From positions 2,418,001 through 2,482,000 of the forward strand of contig CP181261.1 of the NCBI GenBank assembly GCA_047833665.1: DNA of 64,000 nt, in the 5' to 3' direction. The notes under the pieces were generated by a model. That model did not search any database. It saw only the letters and a program-made list of their open reading frames with translations, and was not told where the DNA came from. The stretch comes from Caproicibacter sp047833665. Lineage in GTDB: Bacteria; Bacillota; Clostridia; Oscillospirales; Acutalibacteraceae. This document shows, one piece after another, positions 52,728 through 61,634 of the stretch. The translations under genes and the position numbers were made by a program. Position 1 is the first letter of the stretch; every line of letters starts with the position of its first letter.

Positions 52728-53684
52728 TTACTCATCTATTGTAAAATCAAGCGTGTTCAAAACCTCTTGCAGGGACTCTGCAGATTTTAAAAGTCTGAGC
52801 TGTTCGTCACCGCTGAGGCCGATATCCACCACTTTTTCCACTCCGGAAGCACCAACAACCGCAGGAATTCCCATACAGATTCCATTTAAACCATAGTGCC
52901 CTTCTATCAAACTGGAAACAGGCAAAATGGAATGTTCGTCCCGCATAATGCACTCCGCAATGCGCCGAACCGCCATCGCAATTCCGTAATAAGTTGCTCC
53001 CTTTTTCTGGATGATTTCATAAGCACTGTCCCGAACGCTTTCATAGAGTTTTTGCATATTGCGTCCATGGTTGTAATGCCCGCACATTTCGCAAAACCGA
53101 TCCAGTTCCACTCCTGAGATATTCGCACTGCTCCATACCGCAAGTTCACTGTCGCCATGTTCGCCAATAATATAGGCATGCACACTGCGGCTGTCCACAC
53201 CAAGGCGCTGCCCAAGTAAATATTTTAATCTGGCTGTGTCCAGCACCGTACCGGAACCGATCACGCGGTTTGGCGGAAAACCTGACAGCTTGAGCGCTGT
53301 GTAGGTTAAAATATCCACCGGGTTGGCCACAATGAGCAAAATGCCTTCACAGTTTCTTTTCTTAATTTCAGGGATGATTTGCTTAAAAATTCCCACATTT
53401 TTTTGAACTAGGTCCAATCGAGTTTCTCCCGGCTTCTGGTTAGCTCCTGCTGTCACCACAATCAGTCCGCTGTCCACAATATCATCATAATTGCCTGCAG
53501 TAATCTCAATCGGGCGCGCAAAAGGAGCCCCATGGCTAAGATCCATGGCTTCACCCTGAGCTTTCTCGTGGTTTGCGTCAATCAGAACCATCTCTGAAAA
53601 CAGCCCGCTTTGCATCAAGCTGAATGCCGTAGCCGAACCAACAAATCCGCAGCCGATAATTGCGCATTTTCTCACATTGACCAT
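52728..53684 (-). CDS. ldh: L-lactate dehydrogenase
   Basis: LDH reduces pyruvate to lactate with NADH. The 318-residue protein has the GCGFVGSATAF nucleotide-binding motif, the mobile loop AGANQKPGETR with Gln before Lys-Pro-Gly (lactate rather than malate specificity) and Arg, the IANPVD-like VANPVDILTY, and the catalytic IGEHGDSE. The start follows GGAAGGTG. It is a single gene between terminators, so lactate is a likely fermentation product. Confidence 0.93.
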   Translation of the reverse strand: MVNVRKCAIIGCGFVGSATAFSLMQSGLFSEMVLIDANHEKAQGEAMDLSHGAPFARPIEITAGNYDDIVDSGLIVVTAGANQKPGETRLDLVQKNVGIFKQIIPEIKKRNCEGILLIVANPVDILTYTALKLSGFPPNRVIGSGTVLDTARLKYLLGQRLGVDSRSVHAYIIGEHGDSELAVWSSANISGVELDRFCEMCGHYNHGRNMQKLYESVRDSAYEIIQKKGATYYGIAMAVRRIAECIMRDEHSILPVSSLIEGHYGLNGICMGIPAVVGASGVEKVVDIGLSGDEQLRLLKSAESLQEVLNTLDFTIDE

Positions 53685-53899
53685 TCCAATTCACCTTCCC
53701 TTTTCTATATCAATATCATTGGAATTTTTTTAGCCTCTTATGCTGACGGGATCAAGATATTATAAAGTGGATAAAGATTATATACTTTTATTATAGTGAT
53801 GTGATTTTGTTTTGCAAGGGGATTGTTAAATTTTTAGCAAATTATGCAAAATATCCCGCACGCACAGCATATATTTTTTTGATTTTTAAGCATAAACTA

Positions 53900-53928
53900 T
53901 TGACATATTAATAATTAGGAGATATAGT
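53900..53928 (+). promoter_or_regulatory. Sigma-A type promoter of the SGNH hydrolase gene
   Basis: TTGACA at 53900-53905, 17 bases, TATAGT at 53923-53928, about 50 bases before the start codon. Confidence 0.75.
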
Positions 53929-53979
53929 TTTTATAATTATATGACAAGTTGTTTGTTACAGTAAGAAAGAGGAATTGAT

Positions 53980-54675
53980 ATGAATGTAACTGTTTGCGTG
54001 TTTGGCGATTCCGTTTCAAAGGGCGTGATTTTTGACAGCGTGATAAAAAAATATACTCTGCTGCGGGACTGTTTTGCCAACCTGATTATGAACAGCTTTC
54101 CTGTTATCATCCGGAATTATTCCAAATTTGGCTGTACCATCACAAAGGGGATGGAACTTCTGCGCCATCATAAAAATGAACTTTCCGACTATGACTATAC
54201 GGTACTTGAATTTGGCGGAAACGACTGCGATTATAACTGGGCAGAGATTTCTGCAAGGCCGCAAGGACAACATCAGCCAAAAACGCCGGTCGGTGTCTTC
54301 AAGCAGAAATATGAAGAACTGATTGAACAGGTGAAAAAGTGCGGGAGCTGCCCGGTTCTGCTTACGCTGCCGCCGATTGATGCGAAGCGATATTTTTCAT
54401 GGATTTCCAAAGGGCTAAATTCCGGTGCGATTTTGAATTGGTTAGGCGATATTGAACACATTTACCGCTGGCATGAGCGGTATAATCTGGCTGTCTATCA
54501 GGTTGCCAAAGATTGTGCTGTGCCCTTAATTGATATCAGCAGCGCATTTTTGGAAACACGTAGTTATCAAGACTTTTTGTGCGAAGATGGAATACATCCA
54601 AATGAGAAAGGACACAGGCTCATCTCGGGTGTCATCGGCAACACAATTTCCCATTTAAAAACCGCAACGGCATAA
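53980..54675 (+). CDS. SGNH/GDSL-type hydrolase
   Basis: The 231-residue cytoplasmic esterase-like protein has all blocks of the SGNH family: catalytic Ser in VFGDSVSKG, Gly in SKFGCT, Asn in FGGNDCDY and the Asp/His pair in EDGIHPNEKGH. There is no signal peptide. The substrate is unknown; relatives deacylate lipids or sugars. AGAAAGAGG precedes the ATG. It is a single transcription unit with its own promoter and terminator. Confidence 0.9.
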   Translation: MNVTVCVFGDSVSKGVIFDSVIKKYTLLRDCFANLIMNSFPVIIRNYSKFGCTITKGMELLRHHKNELSDYDYTVLEFGGNDCDYNWAEISARPQGQHQPKTPVGVFKQKYEELIEQVKKCGSCPVLLTLPPIDAKRYFSWISKGLNSGAILNWLGDIEHIYRWHERYNLAVYQVAKDCAVPLIDISSAFLETRSYQDFLCEDGIHPNEKGHRLISGVIGNTISHLKTATA

Positions 54676-54706
54676 AAATTACTCGTCATCTAAAACAAGC
54701 ATAGAA

Positions 54707-54739
54707 AAAAGGAGCAGTGTATCATCCTGCTCCTTTTAT
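54707..54739 (+). terminator. Rho-independent terminator
   Basis: AAAAGGAGCAG pairs with CTGCTCCTTTT and is followed by ATTG. Confidence 0.85.
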
Positions 54740-54843
54740 TGATAGACTGCCATATCATGTGGAAACCGAGGTCGTTTGCCTGCATCAATCAGATACCAAC
54801 AAAGACAACATTCCTCTTCATAAAAAACTTTCGCTCTACTTTT

Positions 54844-56256
54844 TCACTTTTTCTTCGCGATATCCCGTGCGACCACAACGCCTGTAACGGAGGACTGCAT
54901 CAATCCGCGCGTAATGCCTGCTCCGTCGCCAATAGCATACAAATTTTCCACCTGCGTCTCAAAGTTGGGTTGAACCGAAACCTTGGAAGAATAAAATTTT
55001 ACCTCCACGCCGTAGAGCAGAGTGTTCTTGGAGTAAAGCCCCGGTGCCAGCTTATCAAACGCACGCAGGGACTCCACAATACTTGTCAGATGCCTATGCG
55101 GCAAAACAAATGACAGGTCTCCCGGTACAGCGCTTTTCAGCGTTGGGATAGTCGTTGATTTCTTCAGCCGCGTTGCATCGGTTCTGCGCCCCATCAAAAG
55201 ATCGCCGAGCCTCTGCACCATAATCCCGCCGCCGGTCAGCATATTACCCAGCTGCGCGATATAGCGCCCGTATTCAATCGGCTGATGAAACGGCTCTGTA
55301 AACTTCGTGGAAACCAGCAGGGCAAAATTCGTATTTTCTGTGTGTCTCTCCTCTTCCGCATAAGCATGGCCATTGACAACAGCGATACCGGAGCCGATAT
55401 CGTAATGCTCCTCGCTGACAATACCGCCGGGATTCATGCAGAAAGTACGCACGCGGTTTTCAAATGTATCCGAATAATAAACCAACTTTGCCTCATAAAG
55501 GTGTTTGGTCAACGGATCCATCACCGCATTCGGCACTTCAACCCGAACCCCGATATCCACTTCATTATTTGTGGTGCTCAGGCCCGTTTCCTGTGCAACT
55601 CGGGCAAGCCATTCCGCACCGCCGCGGCCCGGCGCAAGAACCACATTGCGCCCTCTGACCACTTGTCTACCGTTCGGCCCGGTCAGCTGAATTCCGGCAG
55701 CCTTCCCGTTTTCCACTACGATAGATTCAGCAGTTGTACGCTCCCAAAATTCAAAGTTAGGGCGTGAAGTCAGGTAGCGATACATTTCCAGCAAAACCTT
55801 ATAGGAATATTCCGTTCCCATGTGCCGCACCGGACACTGAATCAGCTGTATATTCTCTTTTTTCGCCTCGTAGGCGATTTTATCCGCAAATTTATCGCCC
55901 TTGCCATACACTTTTTTCGGAGCACCATAGTGCAGATAAATGCCGTCTACATAGTGTATCAGTTCCCGTGCTTGTTCTGCCGACATATAATCGGTAATAT
56001 TTCCGCCTACTTCTTCCGAAAGAGACAGCTTTCCGTCAGAAAATGCACCGGCACCCGCCCATCCGTTCATGATGCTGCAGGTTGCACAGTGGGCGCACTG
56101 CCCAACCGTTCTCGCCGGGCAGGAGCGGCGCTCCAGAGCGTTCCCGGAATCAATCAGCAATATTTTTTTATCCGGCGCTAGGCGATCCAGTTCGAGTGCG
56201 GTAAAAATGCCTGCCGGCCCTGCTCCAACTACTATCACGTCATATATTTGATCCAT
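54844..56256 (-). CDS. FAD-dependent protein (COG2509 type)
   Basis: The 470-residue flavoprotein has a dinucleotide-binding VIVVGAGPAGIFTALEL at residues 7-23, a Cys cluster (RSCPARTVGQCAHCATCSIM) and the C-terminal FAD motif NLYAIGDGAGITRGLMQS. It belongs to the uncharacterised COG2509 dehydrogenases of clostridia and other bacteria. The ATG at 56256 gives the family N-terminus, with GGAGG 12 bases upstream. It overlaps the end of the YaiI-type gene by 17 bases, so both are in one operon. Confidence 0.9.
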   Translation of the reverse strand: MDQIYDVIVVGAGPAGIFTALELDRLAPDKKILLIDSGNALERRSCPARTVGQCAHCATCSIMNGWAGAGAFSDGKLSLSEEVGGNITDYMSAEQARELIHYVDGIYLHYGAPKKVYGKGDKFADKIAYEAKKENIQLIQCPVRHMGTEYSYKVLLEMYRYLTSRPNFEFWERTTAESIVVENGKAAGIQLTGPNGRQVVRGRNVVLAPGRGGAEWLARVAQETGLSTTNNEVDIGVRVEVPNAVMDPLTKHLYEAKLVYYSDTFENRVRTFCMNPGGIVSEEHYDIGSGIAVVNGHAYAEEERHTENTNFALLVSTKFTEPFHQPIEYGRYIAQLGNMLTGGGIMVQRLGDLLMGRRTDATRLKKSTTIPTLKSAVPGDLSFVLPHRHLTSIVESLRAFDKLAPGLYSKNTLLYGVEVKFYSSKVSVQPNFETQVENLYAIGDGAGITRGLMQSSVTGVVVARDIAKKK

Positions 56257-56713
56257 TGTTCTGTGTTTCCTCCGTTTCTTCCGATTGCCGCAACAAAAAT
56301 TCCAATTGTTCGGCAAACGATTCATCATCCTTTGCCGTTCTTTTTTTGTTTTTTCCGGCTCTTCCGCCCGCGCGCCGAATTTTCTGTCTCAAGGCGCGCT
56401 CAAACAGCAGCCGGTCCATATTGTTTTCTCCATAGATAAGGCCGTTTTGGTTCAGCGCCTTTGCGCCGCGGCTGAGTGACATTGCTGCCACGCCAAAGTC
56501 CTGCGTCACCACCAAATCGCCCGGCTCTATTAGGTTCACCAGACGAATATCCGCGCTGTCCCTACCTTTATCCACGGTAATTACCTTACTGTAGCCATCA
56601 TCAAGGACATGACTCGTATCAATCAACATCGTCACCGGTATTCCGTGGCGTTTTGCCGCTTCAACAATTAACTTTTTAACCGGACAGGCATCCGCATCCA
56701 CTAAAATTTTCAA
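56240..56713 (-). CDS. YaiI/YqxD-family (DUF188) protein
   Basis: The 157-residue protein starts at a TTG seven bases after GGAGGG. Family features are ILVDADACPVKKLI at the start and DLVVTQDFGVAAM in the middle, a PIN-like fold presumed to bind or cut RNA. The C-terminal tail is longer and more charged than usual (KKRTAKDDESF .. ETQNNGSNI). Confidence 0.9.
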   Translation of the reverse strand: MKILVDADACPVKKLIVEAAKRHGIPVTMLIDTSHVLDDGYSKVITVDKGRDSADIRLVNLIEPGDLVVTQDFGVAAMSLSRGAKALNQNGLIYGENNMDRLLFERALRQKIRRAGGRAGKNKKRTAKDDESFAEQLEFLLRQSEETEETQNNGSNI

Positions 56714-56779
56714 CTCCTGCCCTCCTTCTGTTCATTCCGAAGTAAATCTAGCACAGTAAAGAGTGATAGCTCACAATAG

Positions 56780-57046
56780 TCACAGATTTTTCTGTGCTTC
56801 ATCTGGCTGAACAAAATCTAAAACCACAACCGTCATCATCCTCGCAGTATGCACCGACTGAATGCTAAGCGGGAAATCCGCCGGCACCACGCAGTTTTGC
56901 GGAGACACCTGCAGCTCTTTCGCTGCTTTCAAATCAATATCCGGAGCCGACCTGCTTTTCCTCGGCATATTCCAAAATATCATACTGCGAAAACATCCGG
57001 CTGCACCGAGACAAATCCGCTTTGTATCAAACATAAATCCGTCCAT
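56780..57046 (-). pseudogene. HAD-family phosphatase remnant with internal deletion
   Basis: The frame starts MDGFMFDTKRICLGAAG, the N-terminal nucleophile region of a HAD phosphatase (normally FDMDGxMFDTER). It jumps to SAPDIDLKAAKELQVSPQNC, the KPAPDIFLKAA.. block near the C-terminus; the following FEDS motif is changed to PADFPLS. About 120 residues between the two blocks and the first few residues are missing. It is a decayed beta-phosphoglucomutase-like gene. Confidence 0.7.
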
Positions 57047-57469
57047 AACTTAAGTTATACATTCTTACCACGGCCATACCAAAAGATTACGCATGTTACA
57101 GTACAGTATCCATAATACATGGATTTTTACTTATGTCTACTCTAGAGAAGAAATCAAAAAATAAAATTGTGGACGCCATACTAACAACGTTGAAAGGCAA
57201 AATCAGGAAGCCAACCACCTGATTCACGTTGCCAGCAGCGCCCACAGCACTTTGAGAATTAGCTAACCATCATCTAATCCGCATTACCGGCCTGAATTGA
57301 GTGCACCAACTCCACCAAGAATCAGCCAATGCAATGGAAAAGATGCGGCCGTATTTTTCAAGCATCGAATACTCTGTATCAAAGCTCTCCGTGTGGTCGG
57401 CAGTTTACAAACAAAACGATTGTATTATATCATTCTGCACCGCAATGTCAACACGGAAAGTAAAGTTTT
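57047..57469. other. Region without a gene between the HAD remnant and the pyrophosphatase
   Basis: The 423 bases show no believable reading frame or strong hairpin. The right part (about 57410-57469) should contain the end of the pyrophosphatase transcript, but I see no clear terminator. Confidence 0.4.
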
Positions 57470-59590
57470 TTAATGCAAAACGGAAGCCGAAAGAACGAGT
57501 CCGGCAAATACAATGGATACCATGGAAGTCAGCTTAATGAGAATATTCAGCGAAGGTCCGGACGTATCCTTGAACGGGTCGCCGACCGTATCGCCGACAA
57601 CAGCCGCCTTATGTGCGTTGCTGCCCTTTCCGCCAAGTTTTCCGCTTTCTATGTACTTCTTCGCATTATCCCATGCACCGCCTGCGTTTGCCATCATAAC
57701 AGCCATAACAAAACCTGTTACGGTTGCGCCGGCCAGCATACCGACAACACCATTCACGCCGAGAAGCAGTCCTACAATGATTGGGGTAAGAATACCCACC
57801 ACTGCCGGCGCTATCATTTCCTTCTGTGCGGAACGTGTGCAGATATCAACACAAGTTTCGTAATCCGGTTCGGCCTTTCCTTCCATCAGACCGTCAATTT
57901 CATGGAACTGCCGCCGTACTTCGGTCACAATGCTCTGTGCCGCTCTGCCCACCGCGTTCATAGTAAATGCGGAGAACAAAAACGGCAGAACGCCGCCAAT
58001 GAACAGGCCGACAAGAACCACGGGATTCGTGACATTCAGGTTAAACTGGAAGGAAGGATCGCGCACTTTTACAGAATCCATATAGGATGCAATCAGCGCA
58101 AGCGCCGTCAGAGCGGCGGAACCAATTGCAAACCCCTTGCCGGTGGCCGCGGTGGTGTTTCCGAGAGAATCAAGCGCATCGGTGCGTTCGCGCACTTCCT
58201 CGCCTAATTTGGACATTTCGGCAATACCGCCAGCATTGTCGGCTACCGGGCCGTAAGCATCCGTTGCCAGTGTAATTCCAAGCGTGGAGAGCATACCGAC
58301 GGCAGAGAGCCCTATGCCGTACAAGCCGTGGTTAAAATCTGCGCCGCCGCCCGAAACGAAATAGCTGATCAGAACCGACGCTCCAACAATAACAATGGGG
58401 AAAACGGTTGATTTCATCCCAAGCGCAAGCCCGCCGATGATAACCGTGGCCGGCCCGCCTGCAGAATCTTTTGCCAGCGACTGGGTTGGCTTATATGTAT
58501 CGGATGTAAAGTATTCGGTGGAAACACCAATGAGAATTCCGGCGAGCAATCCGCTGAGAATTGCAAAATAAAGTCCTACTTTATCCGCGCCAAGTCCAAA
58601 ACGGATAAGCGGATAGGATACCACTGCAATCATCAGCGCGCTGATCCATGTGCCGCGGCGAAGAGCAACAAGCAGATTTTTCTGCGTTGCTCCCTCTTTT
58701 GTGCGGACAAAAAATGTACCAATCATAGAAGCGAGAATACCAACCGCCGCCATGACCATCGGTATGGTAACTCCGCTAAATCCCAATCCGGCTGCCGCGG
58801 CAAGCGCCGCCGTGGAAATGATGGATCCCACATAGGACTCATAAAGATCTGCGCCCATACCGGCAACATCGCCGACATTATCGCCGACATTATCCGCGAT
58901 AACCGCCGGATTTCTCGGATCATCTTCCGGAATACCGGCTTCCACTTTTCCAACCAAGTCCGCTCCGACATCCGCGGCTTTTGTAAAGATACCACCGCCG
59001 ACGCGGGCGAACAGTGCCATGGAGGAAGCACCCATTCCAAAGGTCAGCATTGCCGACGTAATCGCCTGAGCCTGCGCATTTTCAAGCGTCTGACCTGCGG
59101 CAACGGCAAGATGTGCCGGATCCGAATACCAGAATTTCAAGAAATAATACCAAAAAGAGATATCAACAAGGCCCAATCCGACAACGACAAATCCCATAAC
59201 TGCGCCCGCCGAAAAAGCGATGTGCAGTCCGGAATTCAGACTGTGCTGCGCAGCGTTTGCTGTGCGATCATTGGCATTCGTCGCAATTTTCATTCCGATA
59301 AATCCGGACAGGCCGGAAAAAAAACCGCCTGTTAAAAACGCAAACGGAACAAACATTGTCAAAAAGCCGGAAAAAGCCATGATAAGCAATACAACAAACA
59401 TTACAGCGAAAAAGATGGCCACACCGGTATACTGACGCTTTAGATAAGCGTTCGCCCCTCTGCGCACCGCACGAGAAATCTGCTTCATGCGGTCGCTGCC
59501 TTCATCTGATTTTAGGACTTTAGCAGCAAGATACCATGCGAACAATAACGCAACAACGGCGCCAATCGGTGCAAGAATCGTTGCTTCCAT
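57470..59590 (-). CDS. hppA: Membrane-bound ion-pumping pyrophosphatase
   Basis: The 706-residue protein of about 16 helices hydrolyses pyrophosphate and pumps H+ or Na+ across the membrane, recovering energy from biosynthetic PPi. The substrate-binding motifs are present: DVGADLVGKVEAGIPEDDPR, IADNVGDNVGDVAGMGADL and the C-terminal DTVGDPFKDTSGPS. The motif GNTTAATGKG has Ala where potassium-independent enzymes have Lys, so it should need potassium. The ion pumped cannot be decided from what I can see. The start follows AAGGAGGGG. Confidence 0.94.
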   Translation of the reverse strand: MEATILAPIGAVVALLFAWYLAAKVLKSDEGSDRMKQISRAVRRGANAYLKRQYTGVAIFFAVMFVVLLIMAFSGFLTMFVPFAFLTGGFFSGLSGFIGMKIATNANDRTANAAQHSLNSGLHIAFSAGAVMGFVVVGLGLVDISFWYYFLKFWYSDPAHLAVAAGQTLENAQAQAITSAMLTFGMGASSMALFARVGGGIFTKAADVGADLVGKVEAGIPEDDPRNPAVIADNVGDNVGDVAGMGADLYESYVGSIISTAALAAAAGLGFSGVTIPMVMAAVGILASMIGTFFVRTKEGATQKNLLVALRRGTWISALMIAVVSYPLIRFGLGADKVGLYFAILSGLLAGILIGVSTEYFTSDTYKPTQSLAKDSAGGPATVIIGGLALGMKSTVFPIVIVGASVLISYFVSGGGADFNHGLYGIGLSAVGMLSTLGITLATDAYGPVADNAGGIAEMSKLGEEVRERTDALDSLGNTTAATGKGFAIGSAALTALALIASYMDSVKVRDPSFQFNLNVTNPVVLVGLFIGGVLPFLFSAFTMNAVGRAAQSIVTEVRRQFHEIDGLMEGKAEPDYETCVDICTRSAQKEMIAPAVVGILTPIIVGLLLGVNGVVGMLAGATVTGFVMAVMMANAGGAWDNAKKYIESGKLGGKGSNAHKAAVVGDTVGDPFKDTSGPSLNILIKLTSMVSIVFAGLVLSASVLH

Positions 59591-59781
59591 GAAAACCCCT
59601 CCTTAAAAACTGATAAAAATTCCGTAACTATTATAAGCCCGAAATAGTTAAAATTCAATCAATCTTTTTTCAACTGTTGAATATTTTAAAAGAATTTTTA
59701 AAAATCCATCTTTTACTCCAACTCATATTAACGTATATTCGAACTTCTACAAGTCTCTTGTTTTCAAGAAAGAGCTAAATT

Positions 59782-60294
59782 TCAGGCATCCGCTTGTTCC
59801 CGAAGCGCCGTTTCATAAGCAGATTTTGTCAAAGGATCAAAGCACACCATAAATACCGTTCGGACAACTCTGTCCGATTTTAAAAACGACAGAATTTCGC
59901 GAACCGCGATACGTGCTGCTCTTTGAACCGGAAAGCGGTAAACTCCTGTACTGATGGACGGAAATGCAACGGTTTCACAGCCGTACTTAGAGGCTAAGAG
60001 CAAACTTTCGCGGTAGCACCCCGCAAGCAGTTCATCTTCTCCATTGTTTCCTCCCCGCCATATTGGCCCCGGGGTATGAATAACATATTTTGCGGGTAAA
60101 CGGTAACCTCCGGTGATCTTTGCCTTTCCGGTTTCGCAGCCGTGCAGCTTCCTGCATTCTTCAAGCAATTCCGGCCCCGCCGCACGGTGGATTGCGCCAT
60201 CGACACCTCCGCCGCCCAACAAAGAACAGTTCGCGGCATTGACAATTGCATCAACTTTCTGTTTGGTAATATCTCCCTGTACAATCTTTAGCAT
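59782..60294 (-). CDS. Macrodomain O-acetyl-ADP-ribose deacetylase
   Basis: The 170-residue protein is a single macrodomain: VQGDITKQKVDAIVNAANCS, LLGGGGVDGAIHRAAG (ADP-ribose loop), ITGGYRLPAKYVIHTPGP and FPSISTGVYRFP. MacroD/YmdB-type enzymes remove ADP-ribose or acetyl groups from ADP-ribose derivatives. AAGGGGG precedes the ATG. It is a single gene. Confidence 0.93.
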   Translation of the reverse strand: MLKIVQGDITKQKVDAIVNAANCSLLGGGGVDGAIHRAAGPELLEECRKLHGCETGKAKITGGYRLPAKYVIHTPGPIWRGGNNGEDELLAGCYRESLLLASKYGCETVAFPSISTGVYRFPVQRAARIAVREILSFLKSDRVVRTVFMVCFDPLTKSAYETALREQADA

Positions 60295-60334
60295 ATGAAT
60301 GCCCCCTTGTTTTTATTATGGCAAACGATAAAAA

Positions 60335-60376
60335 AATCCGCAAGAGCCGATTTTTATCGGCTTCTGCGGATTTTCA
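60335..60376. terminator. Hairpin upstream of the macrodomain gene, downstream direction of trxA
   Basis: AAATCCGCAAGAGCCGAT pairs with ATCGGCTTCTGCGGATTT (one mismatch) around TTTT, with T-runs on both strands. It ends the minus-strand trxA transcript. Confidence 0.85.
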
Positions 60377-60427
60377 GAAAACAATCGAGCGGCTATCCTA
60401 AGGAGGATATACTCAGGTAAAACATCT

Positions 60428-60739
60428 TTATTTCAGCATTGACAAAATATCCTGTTTGCTGCGAACGCCGACCGAAGTTTTGGCGGGCTGACCATTTTTA
60501 AACACAATCAGTGTCGGGATGCTCATAATATTGTAGCGCGCTGCGATTTCCGGCTGTTCATCCACATTAACCTTGCCCACTGCATAGCTTCCGTCAGACT
60601 CATCGCCAATTTCATCCACAATTGGCGAAACCATACGGCAAGGTCCGCACCAAGATGCCCAGAAATCGACGAGAACCGGCTTCTCGGATTTTAAAACCTC
60701 AGACTCAAAATTTTCATTTGTTAACGTTATAACTGCCAT
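60428..60739 (-). CDS. trxA: Thioredoxin
   Basis: The 103-residue cytoplasmic thioredoxin has the active site WCGPC at residues 30-34, Asp25 and the cis-Pro in MSIPTLIVFKNG. The ATG at 60739 follows AAAGGAAG; the frame is open 44 codons further up but without family similarity. It may supply electrons to the CcdA relay at 22 kb, among many other targets. Confidence 0.95.
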   Translation of the reverse strand: MAVITLTNENFESEVLKSEKPVLVDFWASWCGPCRMVSPIVDEIGDESDGSYAVGKVNVDEQPEIAARYNIMSIPTLIVFKNGQPAKTSVGVRSKQDILSMLK

Positions 60740-60864
60740 ATTATATCTTCCTTTCCCTGATTTCTGTATTTCTGTTTTTGTCAAGTTTATTATAACCATT
60801 ACGTCAAGCTTTGTATGTGATAAAATCACAAAATTCTTAAAAAATAATGATTTCTCAATAAAAC

Positions 60865-60893
60865 TTGACAATCGTTCCGAAGTTTATTATAGT
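60865..60893 (+). promoter_or_regulatory. Sigma-A type promoter of the trmB-lysA operon
   Basis: TTGACA at 60865-60870, 17 bases, TATAGT at 60888-60893, 37 bases before the start codon. Confidence 0.75.
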
Positions 60894-60929
60894 GGTTCTA
60901 TTAAGAAACACTATGGTATAGGTGACGCT

Positions 60930-61634
60930 ATGGATGCAGTCTTACTGCTGACACATTTTGGTTTGACCCAACAGGAAGCAAAACTTTATTTATCCTTGTT
61001 ATCACAGGGTGGCCTGACCGGTTATGAGGCGGCAAAAGTAACAGGAATTTCACGTTCCAATGTCTATTCGGCACTGTCCGGGTTGGTTGCCAAAGGGGCA
61101 GCAAGGCTTGTGGAAGGAGCTTCCGCTCATTATACGCCGGTGCCGCTGGAAGAATTCTGCGGCAACTGCATATACAGCCTGCAAAAAGATGCAGAAGAAC
61201 TAAAACGTCTGCAGCCTAAATGCAAACCGGATTCAGATGGTTACATCACCATAGCCGGTGAAAAACATATTTTGCTGAAAATGCGAAATATGCTGCGTGA
61301 GGCAAAAGAACGGGTTTATGCTTCCATGTCGGCAGAACTGATGAAACTGATTTTGCCGGAATTAAAAGAGATGGTAGAACGCAAATGTAAAGTCGTCATC
61401 ATTACGGATCAACCACTTAATCTGCCCGGCGCCACAGTGTACTGTACGGAAAAAAAGCAAAAGCAAATTCGATTAATCGTTGACTCGAGCAGCGTACTGA
61501 CCGGAGATTTGGAGAACGGGGAAAATTCAACCTGTTTGTACTCTAAAAAAGACAATCTTGTAAGCCTTTTTAAAGAAGCTTTAAAAAATGAAATTAAACT
61601 GATAAAACTGACACAGGGAAGGGAATTAAAATGA
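60930..61634 (+). CDS. TrmB-type transcriptional regulator
   Basis: The 234-residue protein has an N-terminal winged helix (LLLTHFGLTQQEAKLYLSLL .. ISRSNVYSALSGLVAKGAAR; about 1-75), a short coiled coil and a C-terminal effector-like domain with phospholipase-D-like form (REAKERVYASMSAELMKLIL). TrmB proteins usually sense sugars. Here its stop overlaps the lysA start (ATGA), so it probably controls lysine synthesis. Confidence 0.85.
   Translation: MDAVLLLTHFGLTQQEAKLYLSLLSQGGLTGYEAAKVTGISRSNVYSALSGLVAKGAARLVEGASAHYTPVPLEEFCGNCIYSLQKDAEELKRLQPKCKPDSDGYITIAGEKHILLKMRNMLREAKERVYASMSAELMKLILPELKEMVERKCKVVIITDQPLNLPGATVYCTEKKQKQIRLIVDSSSVLTGDLENGENSTCLYSKKDNLVSLFKEALKNEIKLIKLTQGRELK

Noticed and set aside
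54739..55113. Plus-strand 124-codon frame overlapping the end of the FAD protein gene
   Set aside because: It is antisense to a well-supported gene for most of its length and lacks a binding site.
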